Below, piece after piece: positions 1 to 4,963 of a DNA stretch of 5,048 bases. The DNA comes from an uncultured Clostridia bacterium. Lineage in GTDB: Bacteria; Bacillota; Clostridia; Oscillospirales; Acutalibacteraceae. Positions within the stretch are counted from its first letter, which is position 1; each line of letters opens with the position of its first letter. The notes beneath the pieces were generated by a model, which was not told where the DNA came from, did not search any database, and was given only the letters and a program-made list of their open reading frames with translations. Location of the stretch: positions 1 through 5,048 of the forward strand of contig CALWVC010000215.1 in the NCBI GenBank assembly GCA_944384865.1. Reading direction: 5' to 3'. The translations under genes and the position numbers were made by a program.

Positions 1-2
1 CC

Positions 3-110
3 ACAATAAACAATGCCTGCCTGTCATTTCCGTCTATCCGTGGCGCAGTTATTCACAGTGATTGTGGAAGTCAGTATGGCAAAACCCTCTTGATGTTTAT
101 TCTGCATTAG
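3..110 (+). pseudogene. IS3-family transposase remnant (partial, 5' end outside window)
   Basis: An open frame enters from the left edge and stops at TAG 108-110. It encodes GAVIHSDCGSQYG at about 42-80, which matches the HSDRGSQY block around the second catalytic Asp of the DDE integrase core (rve domain) of IS3-family OrfB transposases; the usual Arg is Cys here. In intact transposases about 100 or more residues follow this block, including the catalytic Glu, but here the frame ends only ten residues later. This is therefore a truncated, inactive relic, and its last codons overlap a terminator-like hairpin. The motif match is seen directly; the family assignment rests on that single motif, because the upstream part is outside the window. 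Confidence 0.6.
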
Positions 111-124
111 GAGGGCTCTTTTTT
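85..124 (+). terminator. Rho-independent terminator-like hairpin
   Basis: Positions 85-96 pair with 104-115 in an uninterrupted 12-bp stem containing three G-U pairs (outer part CCCTC/GAGGG) and a 7-nt loop. It is followed by CTCTTTTTT, with the T run at 119-124. The G-U pairs mean the structure is good only as a plus-strand transcript, so it would end transcription entering from the left. On the minus strand a weaker 5-bp stem followed by TTTT could still help end the leftward regulator transcript. Confidence 0.65.
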
Positions 125-153
125 CTGTGTCCGTTTTTTGCGGACTTGTGCAG

Positions 154-168
154 ACGGCGGCGAGGAGT
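154..168 (+). repeat. 15-bp direct repeat, left copy
   Basis: ACGGCGGCGAGGAGT here is identical to positions 3538-3552. This copy lies just beyond the stop codon of the leftward regulator, and the other just beyond the stop of hcp, so the pair brackets the intact regulator-hcp module. Two identical 15-mers in 5 kb are unlikely by chance, but a shared terminator-arm origin is possible because the right copy forms part of a hairpin. Confidence 0.6.
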
Positions 169-178
169 TTTTTGTATT

Positions 179-838
179 TTATAGCAATGTAAAATGGTTC
201 TTATCAAATTCGATCAGCCCCTCATTTCTCATTTTACAGAGTTCATTGGACATTGCGCTCCTGTCCACCGATAGAAAATCAGCAAGCTGCTGACGGTTGA
301 AGGGAATGGAAAAACTGCTGCCATTTTGGCGCTTTGCTTGGTCGGAAAGATAGGCGATAAGCTTTTCGCGGGTCGTGCGCTTTGACATATACCCCAGCTT
401 CTGCACCAGCCTCCTGTTTCTTTCCGAAATGGCATAGAAGAGGTTCTGCACCACAATAGTGTGAAACCTGCAAGTAGAAGAACAAACGGTAAGTATCTTT
501 TTCACATCAAAGAATATCACCTCACTGTCTTCCACCGCCATCACATCATTCATTACAGCCCCGCTTTCAGGCGCAGCATAGGCCTCCCCGAACATTTCCC
601 TCGGATTTACAATATTGATAATGCTCCGGTTGCCCCAGTAATCGTCCTGCTGAATGTGCAGCTTCCCCTTTGCCAGTATCAGAATATTATCCAACCTTTG
701 CCCCTGGCTTAACACGAATTCCCCTTTTTTAAAACTGAATTTTCTCGCCTGCAGGCAGGAAAGCATTGCTTCTATCTCATTTTCTTTGACCCCCGAAAAT
801 AGGACGGTCTTTTTTAGTATCGTGATAAATTCTTTCAT
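179..838 (-). CDS. Crp/Fnr-family transcriptional regulator, probably of the hcp operon
   Basis: A 219-residue cytoplasmic DNA-binding regulator of normal family length. Residues about 10-115 form the cNMP-binding-like beta-roll, with the hinge block FGEAYA at 83-88. The Arg-Ser pair that contacts cAMP in Crp is not seen, so a different effector is likely. A dimerisation helix follows at about 125-150, then a C-terminal winged helix-turn-helix (about 180-209) with recognition helix VDRSAMSNELCKMR. Cysteines are at 28, 119, 123 and 201; C119-x3-C123 followed by RFH is a possible redox or metal site but is not the N-terminal Fe-S cluster of Fnr. The ATG at 838 is preceded by CGAGG (849-845), six bases away. 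The gene is divergent from the hcp operon and shares a 100-bp promoter region with it. By analogy with HcpR-type regulators I infer a role in the nitrosative-stress response. The family is clear; the effector and the name HcpR are not proven. Confidence 0.9.
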   Translation of the reverse strand: MKEFITILKKTVLFSGVKENEIEAMLSCLQARKFSFKKGEFVLSQGQRLDNILILAKGKLHIQQDDYWGNRSIINIVNPREMFGEAYAAPESGAVMNDVMAVEDSEVIFFDVKKILTVCSSTCRFHTIVVQNLFYAISERNRRLVQKLGYMSKRTTREKLIAYLSDQAKRQNGSSFSIPFNRQQLADFLSVDRSAMSNELCKMRNEGLIEFDKNHFTLL

Positions 839-854
839 AAAAAACCTCGTTTAC

Positions 855-868
855 GTTGTAAATACAAC
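855..868. promoter_or_regulatory. Palindromic operator for the Crp/Fnr regulator
   Basis: GTTGTA-AA-TACAAC is a perfect 6-2-6 inverted repeat of 14 bp, the usual size of a Crp/Fnr-family half-site pair. Its centre (861.5) is at -41.5 relative to the operon start predicted from the -10 box at 891-896, the class II activator position. It also lies at about +10 to +23 of the predicted regulator transcript, consistent with negative autoregulation. The palindrome is seen directly; its binding by the adjacent regulator is inferred. Confidence 0.7.
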
Positions 869-883
869 AGACTTGCCACAAAA

Positions 884-912
884 ATTATATTACAATTTAT
901 ACAGAAAATCAA
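884..912 (-). promoter_or_regulatory. Sigma-A-type promoter of the Crp/Fnr regulator
   Basis: On the minus strand, TTGATT (912-907) is followed after 17 bp by a perfect TATAAT (889-884). Transcription would start near 877, giving a leader of about 39 nt before the ATG at 838. The promoter overlaps the -10 region of the divergent operon promoter, so the two probably compete for RNA polymerase. Confidence 0.65.
891..903 (+). promoter_or_regulatory. Activator-dependent promoter (-10 box and start) of the hcp operon
   Basis: TACAAT at 891-896 matches the -10 consensus at five of six positions. The sequence 17 bp upstream (868-873, CAGACT) is not a recognisable -35 box, as expected for a class II activator promoter in which the regulator replaces the -35 contacts. 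The predicted start is A903, which leaves a 35-nt leader to the ATG at 938. A weaker alternative pairs TTGCCA (873-878) with TATACA (898-903), at an unfavourable 19-bp spacing. Confidence 0.5.
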
Positions 913-937
913 GAGAATGCGAGGTGAAAATGAGGAA

Positions 938-1195
938 ATGAGACCTAAAATCAAGATAACCCTTGTAGACAAAAAAGGGGAATGTTCCTGCCACAGGGGG
1001 CACAAAACGGGAGATACCTTTGATTATGACACTGAGCGGGGCAGGCTTTGTCCCATGGCAATGCATGTTGCCTTTCCCTATATTGACATTCTCCGCTATG
1101 GCGGAAGTCCGCCAAAGGCTAAAAATGGAGAAATAAGGTTTTGCTGTCCCGATAGTGATGTCATCAATATTTTTAAAATTGAGGTTCAGGAGTGA
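938..1195 (+). CDS. TIGR04076-family small protein, function unknown
   Basis: An 85-residue protein without signal peptide or membrane segment. It shows the pattern I associate with the TIGR04076 family: a lysine-rich N-terminal beta strand (KIKITLV), CxxGHKxGDxF at about 18-28, a central G-x-LCP (C38), LRYGGSPP at about 52-59, and a C-terminal CCPD (C69, C70) followed by a beta strand. The five cysteines (16, 18, 38, 69, 70) could bind metal, but this is not shown. An in-frame ATG exists at 917; I prefer 938 because GAGGTG (921-926) is eleven bases upstream, the protein then starts as relatives do, and the predicted transcript start at 903 leaves too short a leader for 917. The next gene begins 6 bp after its stop, so it is the first gene of an operon ending in hcp. 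Its role in nitrosative stress is only implied by that position. Confidence 0.8.
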   Translation: MRPKIKITLVDKKGECSCHRGHKTGDTFDYDTERGRLCPMAMHVAFPYIDILRYGGSPPKAKNGEIRFCCPDSDVINIFKIEVQE

Positions 1196-1201
1196 TAAAT
1201 T

Positions 1202-1888
1202 ATGGTAAGAAAAATCATAAAAATCGACGAAGAAAAATGTAACGGCTGCGGGCTCTGCGTCAATGCCTGCCATGAGGGGGCAATTGAAATGGTAAATGGA
1301 AAGGCAAAGCTTAGCCGCGAAGATTACTGCGATGGACTTGGCGACTGCCTTCCCGCCTGCCCCACAGGCGCAATAACCTTTGAAGAGAGAGAAGCTTCGG
1401 CTTATAACCAAGCCGCCGTCCTTGCGGCAAAAGGACAGAAACCAGCATTCCAGGGCTGCCCAGGCACCAAAGCAAAAGCGATAAAGCGTCAAGCAGAGGC
1501 TGCCCAGGCTACTTCGCCGGTGGCAAGCCAGCTTTGCCAATGGCCGGTGCAGATAAAGCTGATGCCGGTAAGCGCCCCTTATTTTGAAAATGCAAACCTT
1601 CTCGTTGCAGCAGACTGTACTGCCTTTGCCTACGGTAATTTCCACAACGATTTTATCAGCCATCACATAACCCTTATTGGCTGCCCTAAACTGGATGATG
1701 TAGACTACACCGAAAAGCTGACGCAAATCATCGCAAATAACAACATCAAAAGCGTCACTGTTGTGAGGATGGAAGTACCCTGCTGCGGCGGCATCGAAAA
1801 TGCCGTTAAAAACGCCTTAAAGGCAAGCGGGAAGTTTATCCCCTGGCGAATAGTAACTATTTCAACAGATGGAAAAATCTTAGATTAA
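1202..1888 (+). CDS. 4Fe-4S ferredoxin-like protein, putative electron donor to Hcp
   Basis: A 228-residue cytoplasmic iron-sulfur protein. The N-terminal ferredoxin domain (about 1-60) has a complete first motif, C13-x2-C16-x2-C19-x3-C23. The second motif is C43-x5-C49-x3-C53-P: the middle cysteine position is Leu46, so this site may carry a [3Fe-4S] cluster or use another ligand. A linker with GCPG (C86) leads into a C-terminal domain of about 110 residues with QLCQWPVQ (C112), AADCTAFAYGNFH (C139), IGCPKLDD (C161) and EVPCCGG (C194, C195). Such proteins occur in anaerobic clostridia and are often labelled simply 4Fe-4S ferredoxin; the C-terminal domain has no function known to me. The start ATG is nine bases after CAGGAG (1187-1192), which overlaps the end of the preceding gene. 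hcp follows after 16 bp. There is no Hcr-type NADH reductase in the window, so an electron-transfer role towards Hcp is a reasonable inference, not shown. Confidence 0.87.
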   Translation: MVRKIIKIDEEKCNGCGLCVNACHEGAIEMVNGKAKLSREDYCDGLGDCLPACPTGAITFEEREASAYNQAAVLAAKGQKPAFQGCPGTKAKAIKRQAEAAQATSPVASQLCQWPVQIKLMPVSAPYFENANLLVAADCTAFAYGNFHNDFISHHITLIGCPKLDDVDYTEKLTQIIANNNIKSVTVVRMEVPCCGGIENAVKNALKASGKFIPWRIVTISTDGKILD

Positions 1889-1904
1889 ATGAAGGAATGT
1901 ATTT

Positions 1905-3506
1905 ATGGAAAACACGAAAATGTTCTGCTTTCAATGTGAGCAGACCGCAGGATGCACCGGCTGCACCAGAAACGCCGGCGTGTGCGGCAAAAAAGCGGAA
2001 ACCGCCAATCTTCAGGACAAGCTGACCGGTGCGTTGATTGGACTCGCCCGCGCCACCCAAGGAAACGAGGACATCGTTACGAAAGATACGGACAAACTGA
2101 TTATCGAAGGTTTGTTCACAACCATTACGAATGTGAATTTCAATGACAAAACCATATCCGTTTTGATCGACAGAGTTCAGGCGGAGAAAGAACGGCTTGT
2201 GCCGAGATGCCTTAGCTGCGCTTCTGCGTGTGGAAGAAATGATGACTACGATATGAAAGCCCTTTGGGGCGGAGATGAGGATATCCGTTCTCTTAAATCT
2301 TTGATTCTCTTCGGAATCCGCGGCGTTGCAGCTTATGCTTACCACGCCGCCGTTCTCGGCTATACCGATGAAGAAGTAAATAAATTCTTCTACAAGGCTC
2401 TTTTTGCAATTGGTATGGATTGGGACATGGACAAGCTGCTGCCTATTGTACTTGAGGTAGGGGAAGTTAATCTGAAATGTATGGCGTTACTTGATAAAGC
2501 AAACACTGAAACCTTTGGCATTCCTACGCCTACAGAAGTATCTCTCACCGTAGAGAAAGGCCCTTTTATCGTTATTTCGGGTCATGACCTGTATGATTTG
2601 AAACAACTTCTTGAGCAGACGGAAAACAAAGGCATTAATATTTATACACACGGTGAGATGCTCCCTGCGCACGCTTATCCTGAACTGAAAAAGTATGCGC
2701 ATCTTAAGGGCAACTTCGGCACTGCATGGCAGAACCAGCAGAAGGAGTTTGCAAACATTCCTGCCCCTGTTTTGTTCACCACTAACTGTCTTATGCCTCC
2801 AAAGCAAAGTTATGCGGACAGAGTTTTTACTACCGAAGTGGTATCTTATCCTGAAACCGTGCATATAGGCGAGAATAAGGATTTTACTCCGATTATCGAA
2901 AAAGCGCTCCGGCTGGGCGGTTATGGAGAGGATACTGTATTTACGGGAATAAACGGCGGCTCAAAGGTTTCCACCGGTTTTTCTCACGGAGCGGTTCTTT
3001 CCGTGGCGGATACCGTGGTTGAAGCGGTTAAAGCCGGGGCGATCAAACGCTTCTTCCTTGTGGGAGGTTGTGACGGTGCAAGGGCAGGCAGAAATTATTA
3101 TACGGAATTTGTAAAGAAAGCTCCCTCCGACACCGTTGTCCTGACCCTTGCTTGCGGAAAATACCGCTTCAACGACCTTGATCTTGGAACTATCGGCGGT
3201 CTGCCCCGCATTATGGATATGGGACAGTGCAACGACGCTTACAGCGCGATCAAGGTTGCTGTTGCTCTTGCAGAAGCATTTGGGTGCGGAGTGAACGACC
3301 TTCCGCTTTCCATGGTCCTTTCTTGGTATGAACAAAAGGCGGTTTGCATCCTGCTAACGCTTTTGCACCTTGGAATTAAAAACATTCTGCTGGGTCCCAC
3401 GCTCCCTGCGTTTATCTCTCCCCATGTGATGAACCTTCTTGTTGAGAAATACAACATCGGACCGATTACCACGCCCGATGAAGATTTGAAGAAGCTTCTC
3501 GGATAA
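1905..3506 (+). CDS. hcp: Hydroxylamine reductase / hybrid cluster protein (prismane)
   Basis: A 533-residue cytoplasmic Hcp of full family length. Hcp reduces hydroxylamine to ammonia in vitro; in E. coli it is also described as a high-affinity NO reductase and protein S-nitrosylase. The N-terminal cluster cysteines are C8, C11, C20 and C27 (Cx2Cx8Cx6C), the compact form of anaerobes that carries [4Fe-4S], rather than Cx2Cx11Cx6C of facultative enterobacteria. All seven hybrid-cluster ligands can be identified: H227 (SGHDL), E251 (HGEMLPAH), C295 (TTNCLMPP), C389 (VGGCDGAR, the persulfide cysteine), C417 (LACGKYRF), C442 (GQCNDAY) and E476 (WYEQKAV). The protein therefore looks active. AAGGA (1892-1896) is eight bases before the ATG. 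It is the last gene of the operon, 16 bp after the 4Fe-4S protein gene, and is followed by several hairpins. Regulation is probably through the palindrome at 855-868. Confidence 0.97.
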   Translation: MENTKMFCFQCEQTAGCTGCTRNAGVCGKKAETANLQDKLTGALIGLARATQGNEDIVTKDTDKLIIEGLFTTITNVNFNDKTISVLIDRVQAEKERLVPRCLSCASACGRNDDYDMKALWGGDEDIRSLKSLILFGIRGVAAYAYHAAVLGYTDEEVNKFFYKALFAIGMDWDMDKLLPIVLEVGEVNLKCMALLDKANTETFGIPTPTEVSLTVEKGPFIVISGHDLYDLKQLLEQTENKGINIYTHGEMLPAHAYPELKKYAHLKGNFGTAWQNQQKEFANIPAPVLFTTNCLMPPKQSYADRVFTTEVVSYPETVHIGENKDFTPIIEKALRLGGYGEDTVFTGINGGSKVSTGFSHGAVLSVADTVVEAVKAGAIKRFFLVGGCDGARAGRNYYTEFVKKAPSDTVVLTLACGKYRFNDLDLGTIGGLPRIMDMGQCNDAYSAIKVAVALAEAFGCGVNDLPLSMVLSWYEQKAVCILLTLLHLGIKNILLGPTLPAFISPHVMNLLVEKYNIGPITTPDEDLKKLLG

Positions 3507-3515
3507 ACTGTTATA

Positions 3516-3558
3516 ACAAACACTCCTCACTACCATTACGGCGGCGAGGAGTGTTTGT
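3516..3558 (+). terminator. 13-bp inverted repeat after hcp, possible terminator
   Basis: ACAAACACTCCTC (3516-3528) and GAGGAGTGTTTGT (3546-3558) form a perfect 13-bp stem with a 17-nt loop, starting 10 bp after the hcp stop. It lacks a proper T tract on either strand, so it may act as a 3'-end stabiliser or attenuate rather than fully terminate. Its right arm contains part of the 15-bp repeat. Confidence 0.6.
3538..3552 (+). repeat. 15-bp direct repeat, right copy
   Basis: ACGGCGGCGAGGAGT is identical to 154-168 and in the same orientation. It spans the loop and right arm of the hairpin just after hcp. See the left copy for interpretation. Confidence 0.6.
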
Positions 3559-3567
3559 GTGCAAAAC

Positions 3568-3585
3568 AGCCGGGCAGTCCCGGCT
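3568..3585. other. Short GC-rich hairpin
   Basis: AGCCGGG (3568-3574) and CCCGGCT (3579-3585) form a perfect 7-bp stem with the 4-nt loop CAGT. Read on the minus strand it is followed by GTTTTG, so it could terminate leftward transcription from the right side. On the plus strand it is followed by CCCCTTT, a poor terminator tail. Confidence 0.5.
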
Positions 3586-3599
3586 CCCCTTTACACCCC

Positions 3600-3634
3600 A
3601 AGCGTGATTCCTACACCGCAAAGGCACGCTTTTT
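3600..3634 (+). terminator. Rho-independent terminator of the hcp operon
   Basis: AAGCGTG (3600-3606) pairs with CACGCTT (3625-3631), with an inner CCT/AGG helix (3610-3612 with 3622-3624) after a 3-nt bulge. A run of five T (3630-3634) and then AATTATT follow. This is the best intrinsic terminator downstream of hcp and probably ends the operon, about 95-125 nt after its stop codon. Confidence 0.6.
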
Positions 3635-3901
3635 AATTATTCCTCAGCTTTGTATCAAACTCGCTACGATTATTTCTATATTCCTGCTGATTTTGATACA
3701 ATAAAAGATGCCTTCACCGGAGCAAAACCGCCGGAAAAAGTTTGAAATAAGGGCGCCCGAGGGCATTACTGACTTTGGACCCCTTGTTTTTTGTGTTCAA
3801 TTATGGAGATATTGCTCAGCGGTGCGCTGAGGTGTAAACCTTGCGGTGTAGTGATTCTGGAAAAATTAAAAGGTATTTATATCTGTTAACGGCTTGCCCG
3901 A
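3635..3901. other. Intergenic stretch without a recognisable gene
   Basis: Both strands are broken by frequent stops. The longest plus-strand frame with an ATG (3708-3830, 40 codons) has no ribosome binding site and no family resemblance. Short structures include GGGCGCCC (3751-3758) and CCTTGCGGTGTAG (3839-3851), which is an inverted copy, one base shorter, of the loop and right arm of the terminator at 3611-3624. I see nothing that points to an RNA gene or a mobile-element end. Confidence 0.5.
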
Positions 3902-4003
3902 TTACGGATTATATTTTTTTAGACGTTTGATATTGTCAATATAGTTGACATCCTACAAATCGGTTCCTATAACATCTGCGAATATTCTTTTTCCATCTTG
4001 CAT
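3902..4003 (-). pseudogene. Small interrupted reading frame downstream of the endonuclease
   Basis: An ATG at 4003-4001, nine bases after AGGAG (4017-4013), opens the frame MQDGKRIFADVIGTDL and stops at TAG (3955-3953). Beyond that stop the same frame continues as DVNYIDNIKRLKKYNP to TAA at 3904-3902. The composition of both halves is protein-like, and the continuation across one stop suggests a decayed gene or gene fragment. It begins 34 bp after the restored end of the endonuclease, in the same orientation. I do not recognise the family, and it may equally be a chance frame. Confidence 0.35.
3945..3973 (+). promoter_or_regulatory. Promoter-like sequence reading antisense into the endonuclease remnant
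   Basis: TTGACA (3945-3950), a 17-bp spacer and TATAAC (3968-3973) make an 11-of-12 consensus sigma-A match on the plus strand. TTGACA is also the right half of the inverted repeat TGTCAA-TATAG-TTGACA (3934-3950). No gene follows on the plus strand, so the product would be RNA antisense to the endonuclease. It may be chance in AT-rich decayed coding sequence. Confidence 0.35.
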
Positions 4004-4037
4004 AGAATTACTCTCCTTTGGTATTTAGGTAAACCTT

Positions 4038-4815
4038 TTATAGCTTTCCAAATCCCAGCATATAAGCTGCCATAGCTATTGCTAAATCTTCAGATTCAAT
4101 ATCCTGTTTGGCCGCTCGTTCCCTCAATTCATCAATAACCGTATCGTGCGGAACGATTGTGCCGTCAAGCTCTTTCACTACCTTTTCTATATCCGAAGGA
4201 AGAACCATATACATTTGGTAGAACGCATCTCCCCCCGGTTACCAAAGCATAGAACTGGTCAAGACTTACTAGTTTATGACCAACTTTCTTTTTATCCACG
4301 GTGGTTTCCCATTTGATATTCTGCGAACGCCGAGCAATAGCTTCAACCAAGAAGCAAGCGCAATCATCATCGTTAAGTAGCTGGTTTTGCATTTTAATAA
4401 ATGTCTTACCAGCCGAAGCCGAGTTCATCGTATTATGCTTGTTTTTCATCTCTGCATATACCGTATGAACATTTCCAGAATCAGAAATAGAAACGCCATC
4501 GGCATTCTCGTAGATTACATCCCAACCGCCTTCTTCACCGTTCGGTGGGACATGGCAATTTTTTATGTACTGAAAAATACGCTGATGAAAATATCCAATA
4601 TCATTGTTGCTGGACTTATCCCTCTGCCTAAAAATTTCGTTGCTGACAATTTCATCCCAAGTTGATTGATAAACAGTCTTTTCGAAAATTAGTTTAATTG
4701 GATTAATAATATTTTTGTTGAACCTTTTTAAATCAAAAGGCTCTAGCTTTTCTCCATAATTTTCAATAGTTGTTTTTACATGATCTGTAAAATTTTGCTC
4801 TGTAATAAAATTCAA
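4038..4815 (-). pseudogene. Eco47II-family type II restriction endonuclease, frameshifted
   Basis: The N-terminal 195 or so residues match Eco47II-family endonucleases (PF09553; founding members cut GGNCC): RFNKNIINPIKLIFEKTVY at 31-49, IFRQRDKSSNNDIGYFHQ at 61-78, and the PD-(D/E)xK core with D99 (GGWDV), E122 and K124 (AEMKNKHNTMNS). In frame with TTG at 4815 the product ends abnormally at 4165, 216 residues. Shifting one base at the G6 run (4236-4231 on the minus strand) restores DAFYQMYMVLPSDIEKVV and about 45 further residues, ending in AYMLGFGKL at TAA 4040-4038; the restored protein is 258 residues. The 5' end is also damaged: GGAG (4836-4833) is well placed for the ATG at 4827, but ATG-ATG is followed by an in-frame TGA (4821-4819), and the TTG probably encodes the internal Leu of LNFI. 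Together with the missing methyltransferase this looks like a dead gene. A sequencing error could explain one lesion but less easily both. Confidence 0.85.
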
Positions 4816-4823
4816 ATTTCACA

Positions 4824-4963
4824 TCATAAATTCTCCAATGTTTCTTTAATTTTTTACCACTATCAAACGCCAAATTCACCGGGACAGCATTACCAGTCTG
4901 CTTATACTGAGAACCCACGCTGCCGCAGAATTGCCGATCATCAGGGGAGCTCTGACATCGAGC
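4824..4963 (-). pseudogene. C-terminal remnant of a cytosine-5 DNA methyltransferase
   Basis: Minus-strand translation gives ARCQSSPDDRQFCGSVGSQ from 4963, followed directly by YKQTGNAVPVNLA. This is the end of a C5-cytosine methyltransferase: the ARLQ-x-FPDDF block and motif X (QYxQIGNAVPVxLA). Only about 45 residues of a protein of some 300-400 remain, and conserved positions are changed (PDDF to PDDR, QIGN to QTGN). Near the end, adding one A at the A run about 4843-4841 would give KKTLENL and a TGA (4826-4824) overlapping the endonuclease ATG as ATGA, a typical coupled arrangement; as it stands the frame runs on to 4763. Its position directly upstream of the endonuclease fits the cognate methyltransferase of the same system. 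Confidence 0.7.

Noticed and set aside
129..145. GTCCG-TTTTTTG-CGGAC hairpin as a second terminator
   Set aside because: Only a 5-bp stem with no T tract after it on either strand; it may be incidental to the neighbouring terminator.
917..937. Upstream ATG at 917 as start of the TIGR04076-type gene
   Set aside because: No ribosome binding site, only about 14 nt from the predicted transcript start, and it adds a charged extension I do not expect in the family; 938 has GAGGTG upstream.
890..1726. Minus-strand open frame of 278 codons opposite the small protein and 4Fe-4S genes
   Set aside because: It lies antisense to two convincing genes with motifs and ribosome binding sites, has no family resemblance, and is the usual shadow of codon bias.
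1857..2345. Minus-strand open frame of 162 codons opposite the start of hcp
   Set aside because: Entirely antisense to the conserved N-terminal part of Hcp, with no motif.
3708..3830. Forty-codon plus-strand frame after hcp
   Set aside because: No ribosome binding site, no family pattern, and located beyond the operon terminator.
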